A stretch of 64,000 bases of DNA from Psychrobacter sp. PG1 (GTDB lineage: Bacteria > Pseudomonadota > Gammaproteobacteria > Pseudomonadales > Moraxellaceae). The stretch is taken from positions 34,904 through 98,903 of the forward strand of contig NZ_JABUZG010000083.1 in assembly GCF_014897815.1 (NCBI RefSeq). Reading direction: 5' to 3'. Below are positions 53,884-63,005 of the stretch, one piece after another. Position numbers and translations under genes: made by a program. The notes beneath the pieces were generated by a model. It saw nothing but the letters and a program-made list of their open reading frames with translations. It did no database searches and was not told the origin of the DNA. Every line of letters begins with the position of its first letter. Within the stretch, counting starts at the first letter, position 1.

Positions 53884-54393
53884 ATGATAGGTAAACAGCA
53901 GCGTATGAATAAACTGGTCTTATCTGCCATCAGTTTAAGTGCGCTATTAGCAATCACTGCTTGTAGTGGTGACAATGTAGCGGTCGAAGAGCCTGCTGTT
54001 GCCAATGAATCTGCTGATACAACGGTAGTGGTAGAAGACGCGCCTATAGTCGAACCTGAGGTCGTTACACCTGAACCTGCGGCAGATAATGAGACGACGG
54101 TCATTGAAGATGAGCCAATGCAGGAAATCTCTGCGGAGCCAGAAGTGTTGGCTGCCGATGCAGGAGCCAAGCTCTATGAGACCAACTGTAAGGTTTGTCA
54201 TGAAGGAGGGCTGCTGAACGCGCCGAAATATGGTGATAAAGCCGCGTGGGAGCCGCGTCTGGCTAAAGGCACAGAGACGCTGCACATGCATTCGGCAAAA
54301 GGCTTTAATAAGATGCCAGCCCAAGCCACCGACAAGGTCAGTGAAGCCCAAGTTTACGCAGCTGTAGATTACATGATTGAAGCAGTTAGCTGA
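53884..54393 (+). CDS. Lipid-anchored c-type cytochrome (c5 type)
   Basis: 169 residues from ATG 53884, with AGAGG 7 nt upstream; a GTG at 53878 is less likely. Signal peptide with lipobox AITAC near residue 27, an acidic Val/Glu/Pro/Ala-rich linker to about 90, then a cytochrome c5-like domain: GAKLYETNCKVCH (heme-binding CKVCH at 102-106), GGLLNAPKYGDKAAWEPRLAKG and the axial methionine M144 (NKMPAQ). It would pass electrons near the inner or outer membrane, for instance to a terminal oxidase. Downstream of it come a terminator and a MITE. Confidence 0.9.
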   Translation: MIGKQQRMNKLVLSAISLSALLAITACSGDNVAVEEPAVANESADTTVVVEDAPIVEPEVVTPEPAADNETTVIEDEPMQEISAEPEVLAADAGAKLYETNCKVCHEGGLLNAPKYGDKAAWEPRLAKGTETLHMHSAKGFNKMPAQATDKVSEAQVYAAVDYMIEAVS

Positions 54394-54437
54394 TCCGGTA
54401 TATTAAGAGATATTGACCATTGAAATTTGTTAAACTG

Positions 54438-54467
54438 ACCGTCATTGTGACTGACAATGGCGGTTTT
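54438..54467 (+). terminator. Rho-independent terminator of the cytochrome gene
   Basis: ACCGTCATTGT and ACAATGGCGGT pair (one G-T) around GACTG, followed by a run of eight Ts. Confidence 0.88.
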
Positions 54468-54495
54468 TTTTATGCACGTTTTTTGGCAAATACGA

Positions 54496-54688
54496 GGGCG
54501 TGTCCTCAATAATTCAATCGATTAACCTCTAAATAGGCTAAAAATGGCTAAAAATGGCTAAATTTTGTCAAACATCGCCAAAAATTGTCAAATAGCTTAT
54601 TAATATCTCGATATTATTTGCGCTGCTTTCCTTGTTTGACGGCAATTTATCTCATTTTTATCACCATTTTTAAAAAGACGACACGACC
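54496..54688. mobile_element. MITE-1, long copy upstream of tsaD
   Basis: The left end is GGGCGTGTCCTCA and the right end is a degenerate inverse (ACGACACGACC). The interior matches the copy at 61848-62017 over most of its length (GTCAAATAGCTTATTAATATC, TTGTTTGACGGCAATTTATC, TTTTTATCACCATTTTTA), with a few extra AAAATGGCTA words. No transposase. Ends 60 bp before the tsaD start. Confidence 0.8.
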
Positions 54689-54748
54689 TAAAAGATAGCA
54701 ACGTTGTAAAAAATAATACGCAGACCAAAGTATGATAAAGGCAAAAAT

Positions 54749-55807
54749 ATGAAAGTATTGGGTTTAGAGACTTCTTGTGATGAGACAGGTCTGGCGATTT
54801 TTGACAGTGAGCAGATGAATAGTGACAATCAAGGGCTGGTTGGACAAGTTCTGTATTCACAAATAGAGCTGCACGCACTATATGGCGGCGTTGTGCCTGA
54901 GCTTGCCAGCCGCGATCATATTCGTAAGTTGGTGCCTTTGCTTAATGAGTTGTTAGAGCAGTGCAATGTGAAGAAAAGCGAGATTGATGCCATTGCTTAT
55001 ACCAAGGGACCCGGACTCATTGGCGCTCTGATGACGGGCGCATTATTTGGGCGAAGTTTGGCGTATGGTTTGGATATCCCTGCCATTGGTATCCATCATA
55101 TGGAAGGACATCTGCTCGCACCGCTGATGGGTGCCAATCCACCCGCCTTTCCGTTTGTTTCGTTATTGGTCTCAGGTGGGCATACATTACTCATCGCCGC
55201 ACGTGGTGTTGGGCAATATGAGATATTGGGTGAGTCGATCGATGATGCCGCAGGTGAATGCTTTGATAAAGCCGCCAAAATGCTAGGTTTGCCCTATCCG
55301 GGTGGCCCTAATATTGCCAAATTGGCTGAAACAGGCAACCCAACTGCTTACAATTTGCCAAGACCGATGCTACATCGTGGCCTAGACTTTTCTTTTAGTG
55401 GTATGAAAACCGCCGTGCATAATCTTATTAAAGACACCGATGGTTCAGGTGGCTCAGGGAATAATGCGGACAGCGATCCGCAAGTTCGCGCCGATATCGC
55501 CGCCAGCTTTCAGCATGCAGTCGTCGATACGCTGGTGAGAAAGTGCGTGAAAGCACTGAAGCAAGTAGAGATGAGTCGATTGGTGATTGCGGGCGGTGTC
55601 AGTGCCAACGCTCATTTGCGTGAAACTTTGGAGAGCGAGCTTGCTAAGATAAATGCCACTGTGCATTATGCGCCGCCTGCATTATGTACTGATAATGGGG
55701 CGATGATTGCTTATGCCGGTTATGAGCGCCTGCATGCAGGGCAGTCTGATGATTTAGCGGTGAGCTGTGTGCCGCGTTGGCCGATGACTGAGCTACCAGC
55801 AGTGTAA
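54749..55807 (+). CDS. tsaD: tRNA N6-threonylcarbamoyladenosine transferase TsaD
   Basis: 352 residues. It transfers threonylcarbamoyl from TsaC-made threonylcarbamoyl-AMP to A37 of ANN-decoding tRNAs, with TsaB and Tsa[16 protein letters not shown] starts the ASKHA fold; the metal ligands H117 and H121 are in [40 protein letters not shown] and [13 protein letters not shown] are all typical. A short insertion ([11 protein letters not shown]) lies in the middle. Often placed near rpsU; here a lipoprotein, a cytochrome and a MITE lie between them. Confidence 0.96.
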   Translation: MKVLGLETSCDETGLAIFDSEQMNSDNQGLVGQVLYSQIELHALYGGVVPELASRDHIRKLVPLLNELLEQCNVKKSEIDAIAYTKGPGLIGALMTGALFGRSLAYGLDIPAIGIHHMEGHLLAPLMGANPPAFPFVSLLVSGGHTLLIAARGVGQYEILGESIDDAAGECFDKAAKMLGLPYPGGPNIAKLAETGNPTAYNLPRPMLHRGLDFSFSGMKTAVHNLIKDTDGSGGSGNNADSDPQVRADIAASFQHAVVDTLVRKCVKALKQVEMSRLVIAGGVSANAHLRETLESELAKINATVHYAPPALCTDNGAMIAYAGYERLHAGQSDDLAVSCVPRWPMTELPAV

Positions 55808-55862
55808 AGACGGCTTTGCTCAATACTATCTCCGTTAACCTTTATTAACCTAAGGATAAACT

Positions 55863-56234
55863 ATGCAGTGGCTTGCTATTGGACTAGGGGCTGCCATTGG
55901 GGCTTGCCTGCGGGCATGGTTGGCTCGCTTTAATCCGCTGCATCACTGGATACCCCTTGGGACGCTTGGTGCCAATGTATTGGGTGGACTATTAATAGGG
56001 TTGGCACTGGTGTGGTTTGAGCGCGTGGGCAGCAGTTTATCGCCCAATGTCCGACTATTTGTGATTACTGGATTTTTGGGCGGATTGACCACCTTTAGTA
56101 CTTTTAGTGCAGAAGTTTTTACCTTTATCAACGCTGGTAAATTATTAGCAGGTTTGGGATTGGTCGGACTACATCTGGGACTGACGTTACTAGCAACGGC
56201 TATCGGATTTTACTTCTTTAAGCTGGTTTTATAA
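55863..56234 (+). CDS. crcB: Fluoride efflux channel CrcB (Fluc)
   Basis: 123 residues with four transmembrane helices. Fluc hallmarks: [30 protein letters not shown] (with the pore Asn) and [15 protein letters not shown] (sodium and fluoride track). It forms a dual-topology dimer that lets fluoride leave the cell. AAGGATAAACT precedes the ATG; tsaD ends 55 bp upstream. I see no fluoride-riboswitch-like leader, since the gap is too short. Confidence 0.94.
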   Translation: MQWLAIGLGAAIGACLRAWLARFNPLHHWIPLGTLGANVLGGLLIGLALVWFERVGSSLSPNVRLFVITGFLGGLTTFSTFSAEVFTFINAGKLLAGLGLVGLHLGLTLLATAIGFYFFKLVL

Positions 56235-56405
56235 GCTTTGATAGATGCCATTCGCATAATGGTCTAATATAAGTGGTTCCATTATACCAGTCTGTTTTAA
56301 GTGGTCTATTAATTGATTAATCAGCCTAATTAGGTGGTTCCGTTGGGGTATACCCTAAGGGTATCGCTTGATCGTTTAATGCAACACAAAACTAAGGTTC
56401 TTTAA

Positions 56406-56582
56406 TTAAATAAATATTGGAACAAATCCAGATATAAACATAGCTAGAACAAATAAATACCAGTACATATGTTTTGGTTGTTTATAGTCTGTAGTCTTAT
56501 AAAAAGCCCAACGGATAATGTTTAAGATAGCTACAAGAGCTAAAAATGCAATCGGGATTACTATATCTTTATCTACGTCCAT
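56406..56582 (-). CDS. Small two-helix membrane protein (58 residues)
   Basis: 58 residues, start ATG 56580-56582, with GAGAG about 10 nt upstream. Start MDVDKDIVIPIAFLALVAIL and a second hydrophobic stretch WYLFVLAMFISGFVPIFI give two membrane helices with a charged linker (RWAFYKTTDYKQPKH). AT-rich like the SUKH gene downstream of it on the same strand, so they might have arrived together. No family recognised. Confidence 0.55.
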   Translation of the reverse strand: MDVDKDIVIPIAFLALVAILNIIRWAFYKTTDYKQPKHMYWYLFVLAMFISGFVPIFI

Positions 56583-56755
56583 CAAGTTATTACTCTCTTA
56601 TTATAAGACCTTGTATAAGGATTACAAAAAAATCTGAAAAATATATCCACTCTATGAGTTGTCATTATATGTTCGATGCCTGTATAGCGCACCGATCATG
56701 GATTAGTAGAAATGAAGGCGACCATCAAAAATCGACCTTTATACACCCTATTAAA

Positions 56756-57301
56756 CTATATTTGAGGATTGTTCTTAGCATACTGTAATCTTGCATACTG
56801 TAATCTTGCATAAAACTCTGGATCAGTATCCTCTAAGCTGTTCTCATACTCTTCTCTGGAAGTTAAGGATTCAATGAAACAATCAAAGCTATCAGCTATT
56901 TTGATTAAAGTATTAATGTCATCAGCATAAGAAGACTCATGATCATAAAAGTATACTTTGCCGTATTGCTTAGGCAGCAAACAAATGCAAAAGTTGTTAC
57001 CTCCCTCATCATAAGCAAATGCCAGTAACCCTGTTTTCCTTGTGCTGTTGTCATCACCAAAGTTTGATTCTAATTGAACGTATTCAGGACCATCATGTAT
57101 ACCTAGCATACCGTGTATAATCGTTATACCTTCATCTTCTGATATATTGCAAATAGTATTAATAGGCTCTGCGCCATTAAAATTAAGGAGGTATTTACGA
57201 TAATCTTCTGGCAAACGATACTGTATTGTTTGTTCAAAATCTTTTAGTACCTTAGTGCTAAGCTCTCCAAAAGGGTTAGCTGCTGTATACTTTGTTTCCA
57301 T
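56756..57301 (-). CDS. SMI1/KNR4 (SUKH) family protein, possible orphan immunity protein
   Basis: 181 residues. FGELSTKVLKDFEQTIQYRLP, EDYRKYLLNFNGAEP and LLAFAYDEGGNNFCICLL fit the SUKH/SMI1-KNR4 fold, whose bacterial members mostly neutralise polymorphic or CDI/T6SS toxins. No toxin gene is beside it, so it would be an orphan immunity or a stress protein. The C-terminus has the repeated ARLQYARLQYA, caused by two perfect 15-bp DNA repeats (56778-56807). AT-rich compared with neighbours crcB and metR, as expected for acquired genes. Confidence 0.83.
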   Translation of the reverse strand: METKYTAANPFGELSTKVLKDFEQTIQYRLPEDYRKYLLNFNGAEPINTICNISEDEGITIIHGMLGIHDGPEYVQLESNFGDDNSTRKTGLLAFAYDEGGNNFCICLLPKQYGKVYFYDHESSYADDINTLIKIADSFDCFIESLTSREEYENSLEDTDPEFYARLQYARLQYAKNNPQI

Positions 57302-57597
57302 TAATTTATACCTTGATTTAAGTTTACATTTCTACATCTTACATTATCAAAATCTTAAAAAATATGAAACACAATCAATGTCAGGTGTATCTCTACAATT
57401 ATCCTCGAAATATCAGCCTTATGTACACTCACAAGTACACTGCTATTATTTTCAGCAGATCAATCTATCAGCGCATATGACATACAGCTAGATGTTCAAG
57501 TCCTCACTAGGGTACCGTTATTTACCATAACGCTCGTCATAGCGTAAGAGAGCGGATGATATTTCTTAACGGGAATAATTTAGTAGATAGTGAAATA

Positions 57598-58488
57598 CTA
57601 CACCGGCTTCACAATACCTTCTAACAAATTCGCAAATCCTTGCATATAAGCGGTATCTTGGCTTGATGTGCGCGTCGCTGCATATAGCTGACAATGCACA
57701 CCCGTACCCAATGGACGCGAGACGACCCAGCCTTTTTTCTCATATTCAGCAACCACCCAATCAGGTAACGCCGCCACACCGCGTTCACTAGCAACCAATT
57801 GAATCAGCATCGCCGTCAACTCTGTAGTGCGAATACTATCAAAGCTTACTTGCGCAGGGGTCATAAAGTTGGCAATAATATCGAGACGCTTGGCTTCCAC
57901 TGGATACGCAATCAGGGTTTCATTGGTTAAGTCATCTGGCTCAATAAATTTCTGCGCCGCCAAATCATGCGTTGGTGATAGCACCAAGCGACTTTCATAC
58001 TCAAATAACGGCTGATAGCTGATACCGTCTATCGGTAAATCGCTGGTGGTAATGAGTAAATCAATATCACCTTCCATCAATAAGTGGTGCGGCTCTGGCT
58101 CAAAACCAGTCGCAAAATCTAGCTCTACATCAGACCATTCGCGGCGGTAATGATTGAGTATCGGCATTAGCCAATCGAAGCAACTGTGACATTCAGAGGC
58201 TAGCCGTAATCTACCCGCTTGACCGTGAGCTAAGCGTTTAAGGTTGGATTTGGTACGAGTGACCTGCGGCATGATGCTATCTGCCAATGCCAGTACCGTT
58301 TTACCTGCTGGCGTAAAAGTCAGCGGGCGTGTTCGGCGATTGACCAAGCTGATATCGTAATAATTCTCTAGCTCTTTTAACTGATGCGAGACCGCGGAAG
58401 CCGTGACGTGCAATTCATCGGCAGCCGCCGCCAATGAGCCATGCGCTCGTAGCGCGGTTAAGGTATTGAGATGACGAAGCTCTAACAT
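57598..58488 (-). CDS. metR: LysR-family regulator MetR
   Basis: 296 residues. The HTH is LNTLTALRAHGSLAAAADELHVTASAVSHQLKELE (8-42), and beyond it the protein follows E. coli MetR closely: SECHSCFDWLMPIL, GDIDLLITTSDLP, YQPLFEYESRLVLSPTHDLAA, ETLIAYPVEAKRLDI and GVAALPDWVVAEYEKKGW. MetR with homocysteine activates metE, metH and related genes. No met biosynthesis gene is next to it. It shares the strand with the Pot genes upstream, 91 bp away. Confidence 0.88.
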   Translation of the reverse strand: MLELRHLNTLTALRAHGSLAAAADELHVTASAVSHQLKELENYYDISLVNRRTRPLTFTPAGKTVLALADSIMPQVTRTKSNLKRLAHGQAGRLRLASECHSCFDWLMPILNHYRREWSDVELDFATGFEPEPHHLLMEGDIDLLITTSDLPIDGISYQPLFEYESRLVLSPTHDLAAQKFIEPDDLTNETLIAYPVEAKRLDIIANFMTPAQVSFDSIRTTELTAMLIQLVASERGVAALPDWVVAEYEKKGWVVSRPLGTGVHCQLYAATRTSSQDTAYMQGFANLLEGIVKPV

Positions 58489-58579
58489 AAGACAACCTAA
58501 CCGCTAAAGTGAGAAAAATTCATTATAATTGATATAGCGCTGATTTTCATTCAAAGTCCGATTTTTAATCAGCAATAAA

Positions 58580-59410
58580 TTAGCGTCGACGCAATAATAG
58601 CTGCGAAATAATGACCAATATCAGCGAGGCAACCAATAAAATCGTCCCAATGGCATTGACCTCTGGTTTGAGTCCTACCCGTACCATCGAATAAATTCGT
58701 AGCGGTAAAATCTCATAACTGGGCCCCGTGACAAAGGTAGAAACCACCACATCATCGAGCGATAAGGTAAATGCCAGTAGCCAACCTGCCATCACTGCGG
58801 GCAGAATGACAGGAATGAGTACGGTACGCACCATCGTTGATTCATTGGCGCCCAAGTCGCGTGCGGCTTCCATTAAGCGTTCATCCAGACTGCTCAATCG
58901 TGCAAACACCGTGATGACTACAAACGGTAAGCAAAAAGTAATGTGCGCGAGTAACAGCGAGACGAACCCTAATTGCAACCCTATTAATAAGAATAATGCC
59001 AATAATGAAATAGCGAGTACAATTTCAGGCGACATCATTAATACAAATAACAGCCCATTTAATAAGCCTTTACCGCGAAAGTTATAGCGATGTAAGGCGA
59101 GAGCAGTTAGCGTTCCTATCAAAGTTGAGACAGTGGCTGCGACCAATCCCAATACAATAGAATGCCAAAAAGCATCGAGCATCGCTTGGTTATTCAACAG
59201 CGACTCATACCACTTTAAGCTAAAGCCGCCCCAGTTATAGCCGACTTTCGATTTATTAAAGGACATGACGACTAAGACGATAATTGGCAAATACAGCATG
59301 GTATAAATGAGGCTAAGATAGCCTTTAGCCGCGATACTGCCAATCTTAATAGACGATCTTTTTTTAGTTGCCGAGCTATTCAGTTGATGATTCAGTGAAC
59401 TATCAGACAT
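58580..59410 (-). CDS. ABC transporter permease, PotI/PotC-like
   Basis: 276 residues, six transmembrane helices. It starts after a Ser/Lys-rich tail with YLPIIVLVVMSFNKSKVGY-type sequence as in PotI/PotC, and has the EAA loop AARDLGANESTMVRTVLIPV. With the partner permease and ATPase it forms a polyamine or similar importer. The start codon overlaps the stop of the previous permease (TAATG on the minus strand), a sign of coupling. Third gene of the operon. Confidence 0.87.
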   Translation of the reverse strand: MSDSSLNHQLNSSATKKRSSIKIGSIAAKGYLSLIYTMLYLPIIVLVVMSFNKSKVGYNWGGFSLKWYESLLNNQAMLDAFWHSIVLGLVAATVSTLIGTLTALALHRYNFRGKGLLNGLLFVLMMSPEIVLAISLLALFLLIGLQLGFVSLLLAHITFCLPFVVITVFARLSSLDERLMEAARDLGANESTMVRTVLIPVILPAVMAGWLLAFTLSLDDVVVSTFVTGPSYEILPLRIYSMVRVGLKPEVNAIGTILLVASLILVIISQLLLRRR

Positions 59411-60288
59411 TAGGCCACCTCATTAAAGTCGGTCTTGCCAATGCGGCGACTACTGGCACGGTAGGCGAGTAATAGTACTGCCATTGCTAGTGTTAATAAC
59501 ACGCTGGCAGCTGCGCCAAATGGCCAGTCACGCGCATCCAAGAACTGGTTTTTGATGATATTGCCGACCAATAAATTGCGTGAACCACCCAAAATATCTG
59601 CCACATAAAACATACCCATCGCAGGCAGCAGCACCAATAATACCCCTGAGATAATGCCAGGCGTCGTCAATGGCAATATGATATGCCAAAAAGTCTGGGT
59701 CTTTGATGCGCCCAAATCCTGTGAAGCGAGTAGCATGTCATTGCGCAAATCGGTAAATACTGCGTATAACGGCAACACCATAAATGGGAACAATAAGTAC
59801 GTCAAACCAGCAATCACCGCCACTTGCGTGTATAAAATATCGATAGGAGTATCGATGATACCGATTGCCAGCAGTGATTTATTAATCAAACCGTTATTGG
59901 CAAACAGTAACTTGAGTGCATAAGTACGCACAAGCGAGTTGGTCCAAAATGGTAGTATTAACAGCATCATGAGTAGCGGCTGCCAACGCGTTTTGGCTTT
60001 GGCTATCAGCCAAGCAAAAGGGTAGCCAAGTAACAAGCAGATGATGGTTGTGATGCCTGCCATCCATAATGAATGAATAAATACGCCAAAATATAGCGGA
60101 TCAATCATGCGTATATAGCTGTCGATGCTGACAGGCAAGCTAATAAAAGCACTGCTATCGCGGCTCAAAAAACTGACAGCGATGACTAAGATATTTGGCA
60201 ATAGCGCAAATATCAGTAACCAACCCCAAATCAGCCAGAGCGTTACGGTACGAAAAGGACTTTTGCTGCCTAAGCTATGACCTGCCAT
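59410..60288 (-). CDS. ABC transporter permease, PotH/PotB-like
   Basis: 292 residues, about six helices. WGWLLIFALLPNILVIAVSFLSR at the start and the EAA loop ASQDLGASKTQTFWHIILPLT are typical; LLGGSRNLLVGNIIKNQFL-type C-terminal sequence occurs in PotH. Start ATG overlaps the upstream ATPase stop (ATGA), so translation is coupled. Closest family: putrescine/spermidine permeases. Confidence 0.88.
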   Translation of the reverse strand: MAGHSLGSKSPFRTVTLWLIWGWLLIFALLPNILVIAVSFLSRDSSAFISLPVSIDSYIRMIDPLYFGVFIHSLWMAGITTIICLLLGYPFAWLIAKAKTRWQPLLMMLLILPFWTNSLVRTYALKLLFANNGLINKSLLAIGIIDTPIDILYTQVAVIAGLTYLLFPFMVLPLYAVFTDLRNDMLLASQDLGASKTQTFWHIILPLTTPGIISGVLLVLLPAMGMFYVADILGGSRNLLVGNIIKNQFLDARDWPFGAAASVLLTLAMAVLLLAYRASSRRIGKTDFNEVA

Positions 60289-61550
60289 CAGCTAATATCC
60301 TTTTGAGCAGCTAAACTGGCAGCTTGATGATTGGCTTCATCATCAAGCGTACCGTCTTCTGGTAGTACCCACTCCCAGCCATCGACCCATGATACTTTGA
60401 CACCTTCATTTAACTTGTAATCAAAGCTTGGATCATCCTCATCAAAGAATTCAGAAGCCTTAATAATGTGACCGTTTGCTAACTCAATAATCGAATCTAA
60501 GGTGCTACCTTTATAGTTGCTTTCAATCACTCGCCCGAGTAAGCCACCATGTTCTTTATCATTGGGGTCATAAATTCGCAAATCTTCAGGACGTAGCAAT
60601 AAATTAACGATATCGCCCACTTGTACATCGTTAGCAAAATCAGGGCGGCGTAAATTGCGTAAGGTGGTCGGACCGTCTTGCGCTTGTGCTTCACAAACTT
60701 CGACTTCGATACGGCCATTGGTCACGCGACCGTCGCGATCTGGTTGCTCAGGATAAACGCCTCTGACTTCCGCTTTAAATAAGTTGGTCTCACCGATAAA
60801 CTTGGCGGTAAATAAATTCGCCGGCGTTTCATAAATCTCAATAGGCGTACCGATTTGCTGAAAAGAGCCATCTTTCATCACGGCGATACGATCTGACATC
60901 GATAGCGCTTCTTCTTGATCGTGGGTGACAAATACAAAAGTGATGCCAAGCTCTCGTTGCAGCCGTTTAAGCTCAGATTGCATTTGTAAACGCAGCTTAT
61001 GATCGAGCGCAGATAGTGGCTCATCAAGTAGCAACAGTTTAGGGCGATTGATGACGGCTCGTGCAATAGCGACACGCTGCTGCTGACCACCAGACAAGTC
61101 TTGTGGCCTGCGATTGGCTAAATGCTCCAGCTGTACCATGGCGAGCATCTCGCGCACGCGGGTTTGAATCTCATCTTTTGGTACTTTTTTGAGCTTAAGC
61201 CCGTAAGCAACATTTTGTGCGACACTCATATGCGGAAACAAGGCGTACTGCTGAAATACTGTGTTCACGGGACGTTTATCCGCTGGCAAGCCTGCCATCT
61301 GTACGCCGTCTAGATAAATTGCCCCAGCATTTGGCTGCTCAAAACCAGCGATTAGGCGCAGTAAGGTTGTTTTACCGCAGCCTGATGGACCAAGCAGCGT
61401 CAAAAATTCACCGTGCTTGATATCAAGATTGATGTCTTTTAATACTTCAGTTTGATCATAGGTTTTTTTTAGACCAGTCAGTTGCAGTAGTACTTTGTCA
61501 TCTTGAGCTGATGCAGAGGCTCTGTGCATATTTGGCGGTGAATTGGTCAT
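60288..61550 (-). CDS. ABC transporter ATP-binding protein, PotG/PotA-like
   Basis: 420 residues. Walker [13 protein letters not shown]-loop [10 protein letters not shown], signature [14 protein letters not shown], Walker [12 protein letters not shown] and the H-loop [14 protein letters not shown] are all complete. The C-terminal TOBE domain (about 290-400) carries the regulatory region. Length is longer than E. coli PotG (377) by an acidic N-term and C-term. It powers the two permeases encoded immediately after it. No periplasmic binding protein (PotF/PotD) gene lies in the window. Confidence 0.9.
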   Translation of the reverse strand: MTNSPPNMHRASASAQDDKVLLQLTGLKKTYDQTEVLKDINLDIKHGEFLTLLGPSGCGKTTLLRLIAGFEQPNAGAIYLDGVQMAGLPADKRPVNTVFQQYALFPHMSVAQNVAYGLKLKKVPKDEIQTRVREMLAMVQLEHLANRRPQDLSGGQQQRVAIARAVINRPKLLLLDEPLSALDHKLRLQMQSELKRLQRELGITFVFVTHDQEEALSMSDRIAVMKDGSFQQIGTPIEIYETPANLFTAKFIGETNLFKAEVRGVYPEQPDRDGRVTNGRIEVEVCEAQAQDGPTTLRNLRRPDFANDVQVGDIVNLLLRPEDLRIYDPNDKEHGGLLGRVIESNYKGSTLDSIIELANGHIIKASEFFDEDDPSFDYKLNEGVKVSWVDGWEWVLPEDGTLDDEANHQAASLAAQKDIS

Positions 61551-62214
61551 AATATTTATTCCTACGTGTCCGACATCGCAGTACAGCTATTTATTTAGGA
61601 CACTGTGGTCAAGGTGATTTGATATGGATATAAGCGATGGGTGTAAACCCGATTTGGTCGCCGCGTATTATAACAAACCCTTGATATAAATCAGTGCAAG
61701 TTCGTTATAAGTTCTGCGAGCAACACGATTAAGCTGTCAATGGCTGTTGATGCTTGATAGTTCGGTGTTGTCTGTTTGATGCTCGGTTTTGGCTAATGCA
61801 TTTCTGTTTTTCAGTTTCACTTCCAACTTTATAATTCTGTATGATTAGGGCGTGTCCTCAATTCAATCGATTACTTTCTAAATGGGCTAAAAATAGCTAA
61901 ATTTTGCCAAACATCGTCAAATAGCTTCTTAATATCTCGATATTATGTGCGCTATTTTCCTTGTTTGACGGCAATTTATCTCATTTTTATCACCATTTTT
62001 AAAATGAGGATACACCCTAGCAATAACTGCCATTCTATGACGATATTTAAACAAAATTTTTTATCATTTTTTGGTTTTTATTCCTATACAATCACGGTAT
62101 GGCAGACAAACATAATGCGCCTGATAGGTTAGTAGCCATTCGCAAATCTATGTTTGAATACATGTGTGGAAAGCTGTTTATAACGCTAATATTATTAATG
62201 ATAAAGGATGTCTT
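61551..62214. other. About 660-bp divergent region between the ABC operon and the carbonic anhydrase gene
   Basis: Contains a complete MITE-1 copy (61848-62017). Otherwise non-coding; frames on the plus strand run through the MITE and lack ribosome sites. Confidence 0.55.
61848..62017. mobile_element. MITE-1, complete 170-bp copy
   Basis: Ends GGGCGTGTCCTCA and TGAGGATACACCC are inverse complements at 11 of 13 positions and are flanked on both sides by TA (61846-61847, 62018-62019), the likely target duplication. There is no ORF. The interior is shared with 54496-54688; shorter derivatives lie at 47870-47922 and 41519-41556, and lone ends at about 8129 and 63631. Confidence 0.85.
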
Positions 62215-62853
62215 ATGCCTAACGATACACGCCCGAAAACCGGTCAAGAAGCTCTTGCGCTTTTAAAAGAAGGCAATATGCGCTACATAGATAGTTTGAC
62301 CACTACTGATCCAACAATGCAAAGACGACCTGAATTGGTTAAAGATCAAGATCCATTGGCCATTATTTTGGGTTGCTCGGATGCACGAGTACCAGTTGAG
62401 ATTGTATTTGATCAAGGCTTGGGTGATTTGTTCGTTATTCGAGTCGCGGGTAATGTCGTCGCGCCTTCACAGATTGGCTCGATTGAGTTTGCGGCCGAAA
62501 AGTTCGGTACAAAATTGGTGGTCGTGCTTGGGCACTCACATTGCGGCGCGGTCACGGCTTGTGTTGAGACACTGATCAATCCTGAGAAAAACTATTCGCC
62601 CAACTTGCAGTCGATTGTCGATCGCATTCGCCCAAGCGTTTATAACTTGCATGAGCTTGCCACTGCCAATGGTCAAGATGTCGATGCCGACGAGTTGGTC
62701 GATCGCTCTATCCGCGCTAACGTCCGTATGTCAGTTAGCCAGCTCAAACATGGCTCGCGGGCATTAGAGGATTTAACCAATAGCGGTCAATTGCTGGTCG
62801 TTGGTGCAGAGTATGATTTAGAGACAGGAAAAGTACGTTTCTTAGACAGCTAA
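62215..62853 (+). CDS. Beta-class carbonic anhydrase
   Basis: 212 residues from ATG 62215, which has AAAGGA 7 nt upstream; an ATG at 62164 adds 17 residues without a ribosome site. Zinc site: C54 with D56-R58 dyad (GCSDARVP), H107 and C110 (GHSHCGAV). Interconverts carbon dioxide and bicarbonate in the cytoplasm, supplying bicarbonate to carboxylases. DLFVIRVAGN and EFAAEKFGTKLVVVLGH are typical of the plant-type/beta class. It is a stand-alone gene; MITE-1 lies in its upstream region. Confidence 0.93.
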   Translation: MPNDTRPKTGQEALALLKEGNMRYIDSLTTTDPTMQRRPELVKDQDPLAIILGCSDARVPVEIVFDQGLGDLFVIRVAGNVVAPSQIGSIEFAAEKFGTKLVVVLGHSHCGAVTACVETLINPEKNYSPNLQSIVDRIRPSVYNLHELATANGQDVDADELVDRSIRANVRMSVSQLKHGSRALEDLTNSGQLLVVGAEYDLETGKVRFLDS

Positions 62854-63005
62854 TTAATCGGTTAAATGGGTAGCACCCAGTGTGCGCTCTTACAAAACCC
62901 ACTCAATGCTTTCGCGATTTTTTATTATGATAAAAGGGTCAAGCGCGTAAAAAATATTCACGCGCTTGCTTTTAAACTCTCTATTTTGTCAATATTAGGA
63001 TGACT

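Noticed and set aside
56546..56788. 80-codon plus-strand frame before the SUKH gene
   Set aside because: It overlaps both the 58-residue two-helix frame and the SUKH 3' end antisense; no ribosome site and improbable composition.
61947..62132. 61-codon plus-strand frame upstream of the carbonic anhydrase gene
   Set aside because: Its first part is MITE-1 sequence, and there is no ribosome site.
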